From Acanthosepion esculentum (Eukaryota; Mollusca; Cephalopoda; Sepiida; Sepiidae): a stretch of 64,000 bases of DNA. The notes below the pieces were generated by a model. It was not told where the DNA came from, did not search any database, and worked only from the letters and a program-made list of their open reading frames with translations. A program made the position numbers and the translations under genes. Location: assembly GCA_964036315.1 (NCBI GenBank), contig OZ038496.1, forward strand, positions 16,894,533-16,958,532, written 5' to 3'. Shown piece after piece: positions 1-10,848 of this stretch; the stretch's first letter is position 1; the number at the start of each line of letters is the position of its first letter.

Positions 1-164
1 TCTCAAAATATTTCAAGTAATTTGATACTAAATTTTATTTAAATTGATTTGAAGGAATATAACATTTAAAAAAGAAAAACAATTAGATATTTACAAAGTT
101 TAGTATTTTCCAAAGAATTTATGAATTTTATATTTTATCCAACATATTTTTATGAATTCAAACA

Positions 165-370
165 TTATTTTTAGTGCTATCTGCCACCTACAAACTTCAA
201 AAATATAAATGCAATGCCAATCACCATTTTCGGTCTTCCTGCATACTATTCTTTTATTGTCTTTTCTTACACTTCTCCTCACTAAAGTTTTCTCATTCTC
301 TTTCACTCTCAGTAATCTCTTGTAACTTTGTGACATCACCACCTTGTGTGGGTCGAAATGATTAAAAAAA
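165..370 (+). mobile_element. LINE-A 3'-end fragment
   Basis: This is the last part of a LINE-A copy. It has the pattern seen in the better copy near 10.6-10.85 kb: a coding end resembling the phrase YNLQRFKCSVNRHL, a pyrimidine-rich 3' UTR, a CTTGTAACTTTGTG block, then a diverged form of the terminal sequence and an A run near 365. The reading frame is broken. A second plus-strand LINE-A piece follows directly. Confidence 0.6.
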
Positions 371-374
371 AAGA

Positions 375-600
375 ATGGTCTGGTGCTCCTCTATATATCT
401 AAAGATGCTTGATAAAATCCAAAGAAAAATCAACAATATTATTGGTACTGATCTGGCATGTCATCTTCATACACTTTCCCAGTGCCATAAAGTTGCCTCT
501 CTCTGCTTTTTCTTTAAATAGTTTCATGGTAATTGTACTACTGAGCTTTGTTCTATGATATCTTAACTGTACTAGACTGGTGACAAGCTCAGCAATTTAA
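375..600 (+). mobile_element. LINE-A internal fragment (RT C-terminal region)
   Basis: The DNA aligns by eye with the LINE-A segment that encodes [23 protein letters not shown] and YKYFHGNCS in other copies. Visible pieces read KMLDKIQRKINNIIGTDLACHLH, followed by a frame break. It is not continuous with the 3' fragment just upstream, so it is a separate or rearranged remnant. Confidence 0.5.
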
Positions 601-639
601 AGTTGAGTTGGCTAGATGCAACTGCAACTTTTATGCTGT

Positions 640-1320
640 TGTGGAGTAAGTAACACAAATGAACTAGGCAAGACACCTTAAATAAAGAACAAGTAAGTCA
701 GAGAAGTCCATTGGTGTCAGTCAGAGGAATTTCTAATAGACGTCATGGTGAGTAGTCTAAGCAAGATATAATATTATAACTGTTAGGAGTGAGTTATAAT
801 AGTAGTGATGAGGGATCAAAACTCATACAGAGAAGGAGAAAGTACTTTTTGCTTCAGAGCACAAGATAACAGTGACAATGAGAAATTAGAACCACAGTCG
901 TTTAATGTTTTCTCTTTGGTGTGTATAAAAAAGAAAAAGTGAAAGAGGAACAAAAAACATATTCTTTCAGTATGGAAGAATTATTAGCCCAAGTGATAAA
1001 AATACAACAACAGCAACAACAGCAGTTGTTAGAACTCCAGAAACAACAAAGTTTAATTGAAAGGTCAGTTTAGATGGAGATTTGTCTGAGAATAACAGAC
1101 CAGTACTGTACTCAAGCCTGCTTTGGTGGGGACTGGGTAAATTTTAACCAGTGGCCTAGGTTTCTCATAGTAAACTTGATCTGGTTTCACATCTAGTCTG
1201 CAGTGAGGCGACTGGTAAATACCAGCCCGTTAGAGTCAATATGGAGAATTTCTAACAGACATCATGGCGAATAGCCTAAGCAAGACATAATATTATTTGT
1301 TAGGAGTGAGTTATATACTA
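640..1320 (+). mobile_element. LTR-retroelement remnant with gag-like start
   Basis: Two diverged direct repeats of about 75 bp lie at 722-795 and 1243-1313. Both run from AATTTCTAA to the block TGTTAGGAGTGAGTTATA. Between them, 972-1073 is a 33-codon open frame beginning MEELLAQVIKIQQQQQQQLL. A short glutamine-rich, coiled-coil-prone start like this is common in gag proteins of Ty3/gypsy-like elements. The frame then stops and the rest is scrambled. The LTR assignment is inference from the direct repeats and the gag-like start. No RT, integrase or clear primer-binding site is visible. Confidence 0.35.
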
Positions 1321-1562
1321 AGTGTTTCTTCTATTGCACTTCTCGCCGGTGGAAATCTCTTCTGGCTCTATGCTTTCCAGTCAACTTTAGTCTTCAAAAG
1401 TTTAAATGCAATGTCAATTGCTATTTACTATCCTCCTGATTACACTTGTTTTGTTCTTGCTCCTTAGTAATGTTTCTGTTTCTAATTCTTCCACACCCAG
1501 TAACCCCTTGTGTCTTAGTGGCTTTACTGCCTTGCTTGGGGTGACCTTGATTAAAAAACGAA
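1318..1562 (+). mobile_element. LINE-A 3'-end fragment
   Basis: Sequence matching the LINE-A coding end (the DNA for SRxWxSLP, then FKCNVNC) leads into a monomeric 3' UTR. That contains GTAACCCCTTGTGTCTTAGT and the terminal block GCCTTGCTTGGGGTGA followed by A-rich sequence. The 3' UTR has only one copy of the roughly 92-bp block that is dimeric at 10.7 kb and amplified at 15-21 kb. Confidence 0.65.
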
Positions 1563-2160
1563 ATACTGTCTTGATCACTGAATTTCCACACCTCTGTAAA
1601 GAAACATTTTTGTAAGGGAAATAACTATAAATGCCCCACTAACATTCCTTACTTATTAATGTTTGCTGCCTTGTGGGTCATCGTCATCATGGCTTGGCTT
1701 CACAAAACGAAGTCCAAGAGGGAGTCTGTTCATGTTGATTGCGGGCACGTTTGTGACTAATAAGTCCAATGCAGGACAGGCATACACAGTCGCAGTAGTT
1801 TCAGTTGAAAGTCCGTCCTGCGCTCGGTGGCATAGCATTGCAGTATTTCCCTGAGAACAGCCCAGCAGGTATTTTTAAAGAAGCATGGTGGGTACAGTTT
1901 GACAAAACCACATACACAATGATAATTAAATGTTTCATAATAATTCTTATATTTTGTAACTATTCATTGAAGGAAAATTTTTTCAGGATTTTAAACCATT
2001 GACAATTTTCATTAAGGATTATTCATATGCATAGACATCTTTCACTTTAGAAATGAGAAACTGTTGCAACCTAGGGAAGGTTACTGAATAGAATAATCAC
2101 ACAAAGGTTGGTAATGAACAATAATACTTAGGACAAGAACAGCACATATAAGATTTGCCA
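1563..2160. other. Unassigned stretch
   Basis: No recognisable gene. The segment 1655-1870 is more GC-rich than its surroundings. It has overlapping open frames of 60-63 codons on both strands, but neither resembles a family I know, and there are no splice or repeat landmarks. Confidence 0.4.
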
Positions 2161-2164
2161 GCAG

Positions 2165-2570
2165 CGCATAGAAGTAGTCAACTGCTAGAAGTGAGTCAGG
2201 TGAGTTCCACAATGAATCTCCAACTGCAGACCAACATACAGTATTTACTACTGTATTTATGTGAATGGAGACATATCCATTATCATCATGTAGGTATGCT
2301 ACAACAATAATATATATATATATATATTAATTAACATTATAGATAAATATATTAATATATTTATGTATACATGACATTGATTGTATACATTGACAATGAC
2401 TGCCCTTTGACATAGCCTTGTCTGTGGATCATCTGTGTCCAGAGGCATAGAGTTTGACCAGCACAGCTGGAGACGAATCTCCAACTCTAGACCATGTACA
2501 GTATTCACTACTTTATTTATCGGATTGGCTGCATACCCATTATCATCTGTAGGTATGCTACAACACTGCT
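2165..2570 (+). repeat. Two copies of a dispersed ~140-bp repeat
   Basis: Copies at about 2165-2305 and 2462-2565 share a core: AATCTCCAACT, then ACAGTATT(C/T)ACTAC, then CCATTATCATC and GTAGGTATGCTACAAC. A third copy is at about 3515-3662. The family is unidentified. A short (AT)n tract (2310-2329) follows the first copy. Confidence 0.55.
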
Positions 2571-2880
2571 TTTGCATTTTTGTATGATTACAAGAGATGT
2601 CCAATGTTGTCACATCTGTTTAAATATATAAGCTGATGTCCCCATTGGATGCATTAGTACTTGGTGGCCATGTTTAAGCATGAAAATAAAAAATAAAAAA
2701 CAAGATTTCAAATGATAATTTTTTCAAGGCAAAAAGCTCTCTCCAATAATATTGATTTGTTTTTTTTATGGTTTATCAACCTTTTTATAGGTTATTCAAA
2801 GCCATAAAATATTTTAAATTGTAAGAATGTTTTGTAGATAATAATGATTTACTGATACATGTCTTATTAATTTACCAATA

Positions 2881-3335
2881 GTTAGAGAGAGAATAGGATT
2901 CATGCCTTTTCCAAGTGTATTTGCTTATAAGTAAATATAACAAATCCAATAGAAACTGGTACTTAGCTCTTCTATTTCCGATTCTGAGCCATTATCCATT
3001 ACACCACCTGCACATTCAAGCTTACAACACCTAGTATTTCCAAGCAAACACTAGGTATTGACCAGACATGATGTTGCTTAAGTTAGAGAGAGAATAGGAT
3101 TCATGCCTTTTCCAAGTGTATTTGCTTATAAGTAAATATAACAAATCCAATAGAAACTGGTACTTAGCTCTTCTATTTCCGATTCTGAGCCATTATCCAT
3201 TACACCACCTGCACATTCAAGCTTACAACACCTAGTATTTCCAAGCAAACACTAGGTATTGACCAGACATGATGTTGCTTAACTTTGGTGACTGTACAAG
3301 ATTCAATATGATATGCTTCTCTGCCAAGAAGTTTC
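2881..3335 (-). mobile_element. 5S rRNA-derived SINE with a 201-bp tandem duplication
   Basis: On the minus strand, 3335 to about 3219 reads as a decayed 5S rRNA. The internal segments around CACCAAAGTTAAGCAACATC, TGGTCAATACCTAG, and GGAAATACTAGGTGTTGTAA correspond in order to the second half of eukaryotic 5S rRNA. It continues into the tail 'TAATGGATAATGGCTCAGA...' shared with other copies here. Positions 2881-3081 and 3082-3282 are near-identical tandem copies (period 201), so the 5S 3' half and the tail are present twice while the 5S 5' half is present once, at the right. SINEs with 5S-derived heads are known from several animals. Confidence 0.7.
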
Positions 3336-3514
3336 GTAGAACATAGGCAAGACATTCTCAAATTTGTGTATTGATTGTGCACATTAATATGCATTGAATC
3401 TCTTACTCTCTGAATTATTCATTAATATTACTTCCATTTCCACTGTATATGGAAGCCCCTAAACTGCAGTAGCATAGCTCTTGATTATGGTCAGTCATTT
3501 TCTTGCTGACTGTT

Positions 3515-3662
3515 GTTAAGTAGAAGAAGTAGTCAGCTGCTAGAAATTAGTCAAGTGAATTCCACAATGAATCTCTAACTCTCACCATGTACAGCATTCA
3601 CTAATGTAGTTATGGGAATGGGGGCATAACCCATTATTGTCTCTTGGGATACTACAACAGAA
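3515..3662 (+). repeat. Third copy of the dispersed ~140-bp repeat
   Basis: It shares the GAATCTCTAACTC, CCATGTACAGCATTCACTA and GGGATACTACAACAG landmarks with the copies at 2.2 and 2.5 kb, all on the same strand. Confidence 0.5.
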
Positions 3663-4875
3663 GCGTTCATATTAATTTTTACTCTATACAAGAAAGATAT
3701 TTTTTTTTTTTCATATAAACTTAACCCTTCCGAGAGATTGATGTGAAATGGAATTGAATTTTAATCAAATATATCAGTGAATTAGTTTGTCATTGGATAA
3801 AACATTGATCAAAATACAAGAAGATCGGCGCCTCTATAAAAAAAATTTCATTGTACATATATTTTTTTACCTTTAATTAAGTCCATGTCTTGTGCACCTG
3901 GGTTTTTATTATTATTTTATTTTATGGCAACAAATTTTTTCTACAAACAGCATGCTTGTTATATGTTTACAGTAGGTATCCACTTTTAACCGTTTGATGC
4001 CAAGGAACAGTTTAGACTGACAGGTGCTAAATGAACTAAGTGTATTTCTTAAGCCCCCTGCAAGGATTTCAGTGAGGTTCTCCAAAAAAATGAATGAAAG
4101 GTGTTTGTTCTTTTCACCCTGTTGAACATGAGACTTGGTGAAGTTCCTTAGTACCTAGGTATTGTAGGCCATCTATATAAATATCTTCAGCATCAAGTAT
4201 TTTGTCCACTTGTAATGGCACCTACATTTTTGAAGTATTGTCATTTTTATGCGTGCCTCCTATGTATGCATCATTTGCTTTGACTGCTTTGGGACGCTTT
4301 ACTGGCAGCTGTTTGACTTTGAATGCATCATATCACAGAACTTCTTAAACAAGAGCTGTTATATACATCACAGTAACAAACTAGATTGGTCTTTTACTGC
4401 TGTTATGGAGTATGTCCCATTCCCCTCTCGACATTTCATTGTTACTCTTTATTATTGCTCTAGGAATGTCCTTGTGATATGTCATTGTGGTACCCCCACA
4501 TTGTGATATCAGGGGTTCCAAGCACGCATTCTGGTAATTTCACTGTTTTATAAAACCTATCAGTGTAGAATAATTGATTCTGCCCAAAGAAGTCTTTTGT
4601 TATTGTTGAGGGATCTCCCCTTTTTGCACAAATGGACTCACCCAAGGTATACATATACTACTGCCAGTGAATACCCGGTTGTACGTTGAGTCAAATAGTA
4701 GTAGTAGAACATAGAGTCGGTCGAGTAGAATAATGTAGCAGCAAGAGTCACAGTAACGAGACCGTAGACTCAGTAAGAAGTCATACAGCGATACGTTGTT
4801 ACCAAAGACTATATATATATTTTCCTACTAGCCCGCATTCCTGGAACTACTAACCTGTATTACCAGTTTGTATTA
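3663..4875. other. Unassigned AT-rich stretch
   Basis: No gene, RNA or mobile-element signature recognised. The only longish open frames (85 codons at 4249 on the plus strand, 64 codons on the minus) show no family resemblance. Positions 4680-4830 are rich in AGTAG/GAGTC motifs but have no TSD or termini I could define. Confidence 0.35.
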
Positions 4876-5134
4876 TTATGTTAATACAATCTCCAACGGT
4901 TTAAGTGTAGCATCAATCATCATCTCCAGTTGCCTTGATCTATCCACTTCCTGACATCTTCCATTCCTATCTGCTCTCGCTCTATATCTCCCGTAACCTC
5001 CCTACCTCGATCGGCCCTCCGTCCTTCTCTTTCTCCACATCCCTTCCTTTACCACTCCTATCTGCTCTTCCTCCAACCCTTCTGTAACCCTTTGCGTGAT
5101 AGTGGCCACCAGCCTTGCTCGGGGTGATACGCTT

Positions 5135-5161
<27 letters not shown>
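4876..5161 (+). mobile_element. LINE-A 3'-end fragment with dimeric 3' UTR
   Basis: It starts at the DNA for the YNLQRFKCS phrase, runs through the 3' UTR and ends GCTCGGGGTGATACGCTT plus a run of about 26 A. The GTAAC landmark occurs at 4993 and 5084, 91 bp apart, so this copy has a 3' UTR dimer like the one at 10.7 kb. The long A run suggests a comparatively recent insertion. Confidence 0.75.
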
Positions 5162-5165
<4 letters not shown>

Positions 5166-5204
5166 TTATTTTCCTATATTCATTCTTGGCATTTGTTATT
5201 ATTT

Positions 5205-6085
5205 GATAGCGGATTTCATCCCGGAATCCACAACAGTTATGTGAACAATCAAGTTACCTGCGACTCCTGGATCAAGTATGATATAGCAGACACAGAAAGA
5301 AAGCAACAAAATATCTTACAGAAGATAATGAAGGAAAGCGAGAAAAAAGGTTGAAACATAAACTGTAAGAAAACAGAATGTATGGCTGTTAGCAGTTGGA
5401 TACGACATTGACCAAAATACAAGGAGGTTGGAACCAACATAAAAAAAACATAAAAATAAGTTAATACCTTTTCTAAAAATGGTAACAGAAATGATTGCAA
5501 TAAATGTCCATCAAAATTGTAAAGATATTCATTTATTCAGTTTAGTTTAAAGATGCCTATTTTAATACTTTCCAATATCAACTGTCATTATTTTAAAGTG
5601 GTCATAGCCAAACTGTGTCCTGTAAGACACATCTCCCATGCTTGTCTTTCTGCATAGTATTTCTAATTCTGTGAGGAAAATAATATTTTTAAAAAAATTT
5701 GTTTCTTTTGCTCCAACTCACTTGTTCACTCACACTCTCTCTCTCACTCAGAAAGGTTTATGGAAGTTGTGGAAATCAGGGTTTTATCAGAGGATGAAAA
5801 GATTGAAACAGGATTCTGAAGATGTATCAGATAGCCAAAGATCCATTCCAAAAGCAGAGTACTAAGAAATAGAAAAACTTCACTAGAAACAAGAAAACGT
5901 GTACCCACATGATATCTGTCCTCTTATATAGCAGTAAGTGCTGGACAATCTTCTCAAAGATGAAGAAGAGACTTTAAGCAGCAGAAATATGGTTCTACAG
6001 AAGGATGCTGAGGATACCATGGACTAAACATGTGAACAATGTCAGAATTTTAGAGAAAGTGGAAACAAAAAGGAAATTTCTACTT
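5205..6085 (+). mobile_element. LINE-C (RTE-like) remnant, interrupted
   Basis: Positions 5280-5420 encode ILQKIMKESEKKG and then, after a stop, NCKKTECMAVS, a region following the RT palm. Positions 5840-6060 encode RVLRNRKTSLETRKR and then, in another frame, SSKCWTIFSKMKKRL and WFYRRMLRIPWTKHV. In this LINE type that order is RT thumb then the 'YRRMLRIPW' C-terminal region. About 350 bp of unrelated sequence separates the parts and several frame breaks are present, so it is inactive. Related pieces lie at 12.8-13.1, 29.3, 44.5-44.8, 58.7-59.0 and 62.4-63.0 kb. Confidence 0.6.
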
Positions 6086-6264
6086 AACACCAGCAATCCA
6101 TTATACAGTTTTTAAAAGCAAGGATTGCATCATTCAGTGAGTGGTTAGTAGGTTAATGCTTTATTAAATCTGTTAGTGAAGTGACTTCACCATAAATTAC
6201 ATTAACTTTACTGATTTATTCTTTGTATGACAACTACTTTTTTCATAATAATTCTACTGCACTA

Positions 6265-6268
<4 letters not shown>

Positions 6269-6300
<32 letters not shown>
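6269..6300. repeat. (AT)n microsatellite
   Basis: Uninterrupted AT dinucleotides just upstream of a PLE fragment. Confidence 0.95.
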
Positions 6301-6305
<5 letters not shown>

Positions 6306-6369
6306 TTTAATTAAATATATCCTACAACATGCATAATAAGAAGACTTACATTATATCTTTCTGGCTATA

Positions 6370-6700
6370 GTTCAATTAGATCTCATTTAGATACACAGGA
6401 GACCTACCAAACTCCATCCACAAGATATTTGTTGGTAATACAAATATAATAACCTCATCCACTTTTAAAAAAAGGCTAAAAATAATGAAAGCATTATTAA
6501 TAAAAAAGAAAGAACCCAACGCTTAATAATATCAACTATGAACATGCCCACAATGTGCTGACCAATAAAACATTCCTATAACTGTTTGATCACATTTTCA
6601 TTCCATGGTACTCCCAGAATCCTTTTGTAGAACTATGTATCGATATTTTTAAACATTGTATATTCAGGCAGTAATCTTATTTTTAACCCTGCATTTGTCA
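6370..6700 (+). mobile_element. Penelope-like element 3' fragment
   Basis: The DNA at 6385-6520 (GGAGACCTACC, then AATACAAATATAATA, then GGCTAAAAATAATG) is clearly similar to the minus-strand sequence at 27.75-27.95 kb. There it lies just downstream of a readable GIY-YIG motif. No domain is intact here. Confidence 0.45.
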
Positions 6701-6802
6701 CCTTGGATTTCTGAAAAGATGATAGTCCCCTGATATTTGCCTCCCACAACATGAGATACACCTATGCTGCACACCTTCACTGAGTTAAGACAGAAAAAGA
6801 AA

Positions 6803-7492
6803 GACTGCTTGGTCTCACACTCTCCGCAGATCTCAGATGGAACAATTACATTGAATCAATAGCTTCATCTACCGCAAGGAAAGTTGGTTCTCTGTGTCAT
6901 GCTAGAAAGTTTTTCTCGTCCAAGTCCATCCTTCAAATCTATAAATCAACCATTCAAGCCGCCCTTACATGGAATATTGCTGTCATACATAGTTTGGAGC
7001 CCCACTGTTTGTCATAGGATCCTCGACATAAACGAGAGATGGATATGCAATGTAGTGGGCCCTGATCTGGCATCTCATTTACAGTCGCTCTCTCACAGAC
7101 ATGCCATTGCTCTGTCTTTTCTACAAATACTTTCATGGTAACTGCTCCAACAAACTACTTTCATTAGTTCCCAAACTGCATGAATTTAAATGTGCCACTA
7201 GGTTTCACTGTTGAAATGGTTAAATGTAGCCATCTCTTCTACTCCAATAGCTTCATGTCTCGCACTTCCCGTCTGTGGAACTCCCTTCCTCTTACTTACT
7301 TCCTTGATAGTTATAATCTCAAACTATTCAAATGCAATGTCAATCGACATCTCCAGATGCCTTGATCTATTCCCCGTCCTTCTCTTCATCCTTTCCTCTT
7401 TCATGCCTCTTTTGTTCTTGCTCACACTTTCTGTAACCCTTTGCATGCTAGTGGCACTTCCACCTTGCTTGGGGTGAAAAGTTTTTAAAAAA
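6803..7492 (+). mobile_element. LINE-A fragment (RT C-terminal half to 3' end)
   Basis: The nucleotide sequence matches the LINE-A coding end from the DNA for LTLSADLRWNNYIESIASSTARK, through KSTIQ, YCCHI and [18 protein letters not shown], to [13 protein letters not shown] monomeric 3' UTR follows, then GCTTGGGGTGAAAAGTTTTT. At least three frame breaks split it into short open frames. It is 5'-truncated like all LINE-A copies here. Confidence 0.75.
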
Positions 7493-7572
7493 AATTAGGA
7501 ATTATGAGCACTTTAAAAATTGTTGGGTAACAAAACACACTATATGACTAATGTAGGGTTAAATATGTTCTA

Positions 7573-7818
7573 TTAACCCTTCCACTGCTAAGTACGGAGA
7601 TCTTCGTTTTTCTTATCTTGCTCCAGCTGGCTAAGTACGGAAACCTACGTTTTTTGCATACCGCTGGTATGAGTGTCCCGTTGCGCCATCTATCATAAGA
7701 TACGGAAAATTCTAATTGTTTTATCATGCAAATTATTAGTCAGCCTTGATTTTTCTCTACGTCATGGTAGTTTCGTATCTAATTGCACTGGGAAAATGAG
7801 TAGCAGTGAAAGCGTTAA
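7573..7818. mobile_element. piggyBac-like MITE
   Basis: TTAA target duplications (7573-7576 and 7815-7818) flank 238 bp. The left end starts CCCTTCCACTGCTAAG. The inverted right end reads CGCTTTCACTGCTA, giving a 13-14 bp imperfect TIR. TTAA targets and CCC-type ends are typical of piggyBac-superfamily elements. No transposase is encoded. Confidence 0.55.
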
Positions 7819-7845
7819 AGAGAATGGACAGGGAATGGCTATTGG

Positions 7846-8294
7846 CATCATAAACTCACTAAGAGGCTTAACAACCATTCCCACTTGACATCATAAACTC
7901 ACTAAGAGGCTTAACAACCATTCCCACTTGACATCATAAACTCACTAAGAGGCTTAACAACCATTCCCACTTGACATCATAAACTCACTAAGAGGCTTAA
8001 CAACCATTCCCACTTGACATCATAAACTCACTAAGAGGCTTAACAACCATTCCCACTTGACATCATAAACTCACTAAGAGGCTTAACAACCATTCCCACT
8101 TGACATCATAAACTCACTAAGAGGCTTAACAACCATTCCCACTTGACATCATAAACTCACTAAGAGGCTTAACAACCATTCCCACTTGACATCATAAACT
8201 CACTAAGAGGCTTAACAACCATTCCCACTTGACATCATAAACTCACTAAGAGGCTTAACAACCATTCCCACTTGACATCATAAACTCACTAAGT
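7846..8294. repeat. 43-bp tandem array, 10.4 copies
   Basis: Successive CATCATAAACTCACTAAG starts lie exactly 43 bp apart from 7846 to 8276 (ten full periods), ending in a partial unit. The units appear identical, which implies recent expansion or strong homogenisation. The array begins 28 bp after the MITE. Confidence 0.95.
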
Positions 8295-8440
8295 GAAAAC
8301 TTGGAAAAGAACTTAGTAAAATTATAACATTTTCCAAATATTTTAGATATTCATTGATTGCTTTCAAGGGATGATGTTTAAAAATAATGATATAGCCAGT
8401 GTAGTGTTTATATTGTTAATGATTCAAAGTTTGAAATAGT

Positions 8441-9065
8441 TCTTTTTTCAATTGTTTCACCTCAAGTAAGGTGATAATGCCCCGAGAACGCAATAGGGTA
8501 AAAGGGAGTGACTATGAATGAGAAAACTGAGAATGGGAAGGATGTAGAAAAGGACAATGAAAGAACAGGGTTCAAGAAGACAGAAGATGGCGATTGATGT
8601 TGCATTTAAATTTTTGAAGTTTGTAGTTATAAGGGGAGCAAAAAATTGGAAGAGAGTTCCACAGGTGGGAAGTGCGATAAAAGAAAGTAGAAGTGAAGTA
8701 GTGATTGCATCTAGCAAATTCAACAGTAAAACAGTGAGACCTAGTTGCCAATCTAGAGTCATGCTTAACTTCATGTAGTCATGGAAAAAACTCATCAGAA
8801 TGATTTCCATGCAAATGTTTGTAGGAAAAACAGAGGAAAGCCATATGACATCAGTGAGACAGTGACAGGAGTTGGTATGCCAAGGCAGGATTGATTACAT
8901 TACAGATCTTTCTTTGGATTTTGTCAAGAGTCTCAAGATGTACAACAGGAGCATCAAACCAGATATGGCAACAGTATCCAATGCTTGGATGAAGAGTAGA
9001 TTTATAAATGTGCAAGAAGGATTCTGTCTAGAAAAATTGTCTGCCTGAGAGAATTAGAAGTTCTA
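8441..9065 (-). mobile_element. LINE-A 3' portion
   Basis: On the minus strand it runs from the DNA for QIYKSTLHPSIGYCCHIWF to LLNLLDAITTSLLLS and the terminal block CTTACTTGAGGTGAAACAATTG, followed by an A-rich end (T-rich at 8443-8456 on plus). Several frameshifts. The 3' UTR is monomeric. Confidence 0.65.
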
Positions 9066-9323
9066 CGAGGATTTATTATTGGTTGCCACAATCTCTACAA
9101 CATAAGATATGCAGATATGACACAGTACTGATAGAGAGAAACCACATCATGATGATGAGAAAGTGACTGAAGTCAAGATGCCAAGTCAGAATCAATTACA
9201 TTACTAACCCTTCTATGAATTTTGAGCACTAGACCAGATATGGCAGCAGTATTCAAAGAAGGGACAAATGGTAGGAGTTCATGTCCTGTCTTTTGGTAGA
9301 ATGGATTATGGCTATTCATATAA
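9066..9323 (-). mobile_element. Scrambled LINE fragments
   Basis: 9085-9135 has plus-strand RT-like wording (NIRYADMTQY-like, from ACATAAGATATGCAGATATGA). 9150-9265 repeats part of the adjacent minus-strand LINE-A sequence (GCCAAGTCAGAATCAATTAC and AGATATGGCAGCAGTATTC). Both pieces are short. Confidence 0.35.
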
Positions 9324-9409
9324 TTTTAGATTGTGCACATTTCATTTGAAACAAATTTTATTTACAGTGGATAACCATCCTTTGATATAAACTTATTTCA
9401 AGATTTTAG
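9324..9409. repeat. Left copy of 86-bp direct repeat flanking LINE-A
   Basis: Matches 10952-11037 with a single visible mismatch. Together they bracket the (AT)n tract and the LINE-A copy. Confidence 0.85.
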
Positions 9410-9420
9410 AATAGATTTTA

Positions 9421-9421
<1 letters not shown>

Positions 9422-9478
<57 letters not shown>
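9422..9478. repeat. (AT)n microsatellite at LINE-A 5' junction
   Basis: About 28 AT dinucleotides end exactly where recognisable LINE-A sequence begins. Confidence 0.95.
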
Positions 9479-9480
<2 letters not shown>

Positions 9481-10848
9481 ACTGCCAATGTGCTTACGGC
9501 CATCACTGAATTTGTCTACCAAGCTATCCACAATAACGGTGAAGCTCGTGCCGTGGCCCTTGACATCTCCAAAGTGTTTGATAGAGTTTGGCATGCCGGC
9601 CTTCTTCACAAGCTCCAGGGTTATGGTATCACAGGTAGATTGTTTGACCTGATAAAATCATTCCTGTCATACCGTGAATTGAAGGTCGTTCTCAGTGGAT
9701 TCATCTCCAGCTCCTATCCCACTAACGCAGGTGTTCCTCAAGGCTCCATCCTAGGCCCTACTCTGTTACTCATAATTATAAACTACCTTCCTGACGCCAT
9801 AGACTCCCAAGTCAGCATCTACGCTGATAGCACCACAATTTACTCCTGCCTCAAACACAAATCTAGTGATGCTGACAAAGTTAACCTGGCAGCTCAAATT
9901 GAAAAGGACCTCCAATCGGTTGTGAACTGGGGCGAGAGATGGATGGTCAACTTTAACGCCTCTAAAACAAAACTTCTCTCTATTAACCACCACAAAGATC
10001 CATCCCTGCATCCCATTAGAATGTCTGAAGACCAACTTCTCCAGAGCTCCTCTCTGCGGCTGCTCGGTCTCACACTGTCTGCTGATCTGAGATGGAACAA
10101 ATACATCGAGTCGGTTGCATCATCCACCGCAAGAAAAGTTGGTTCCCTGTGCCGAGCCAGGAAATTTTTCTCCCCGGAATCGATCCTCCAAGTCTATAAA
10201 TTGACCATTTGCCCTTGCATGGAGTATTGCTGCCATATATGGTCTGGGACCCCTGCTGTTTGCCTCAGGGTTCTTGATAGGATCCAGAGACGGATATGCA
10301 ATGTGATTGGCCCTGATCTGTCATCTCGTTTGCAGTTGCTCTCTCACAGACGCGATGTTGCATCGCTCTGCCTTTTTTACAAGTACTTTCACGGTAATTG
10401 CTCCGAGGAGTTGCTTTCGCTTGTCCCTAGGCCTCGTGAATTTAAACGTCCTACGAGGCTGGCATCCTGTTCCCACCCCTTCACCGTTGAAACTGTTAGA
10501 TGTAGACGTCTCTTCTACTCCAATAGCTTCATGTCTCGCACATCTCGCCTATGGAACTCCCTTCCCTATTACTGTTTCTCTGACAAATACAATCTCCAAC
10601 GGTTTAAGTGTAGCGTCAATCGACATCTCCAGTTGCCTTGATCTATCCACTTCCCTTCTCCACATCCTTTCATCTTTCATTCCTATCTGCTTTCGCTCCA
10701 AATCTTCTGTAACCCTCTTGCCTTGATCGAGCCACTGTCTTTCTCTTTCTCCACATCCTCTCCTTTACCACTCCTATCTGCTCTTCCTCCAACCCTTCTG
10801 TAACCCCATGCGTGATAGTGGCCTCCAGCCTTGCTTGGGGTGATACGC

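Noticed and set aside
1656..1854. Host exon in the GC-richer segment
   Set aside because: Overlapping 60-codon frames on both strands, no known domain and no splice-site support.
4681..4883. Another solo LTR with TG...CA ends
   Set aside because: No matching flanking duplication, and the right part aligns weakly with LINE-A sequence.
7846..8294. CRISPR array
   Set aside because: Units are directly contiguous with no variable spacers, in an animal-type repeat context.
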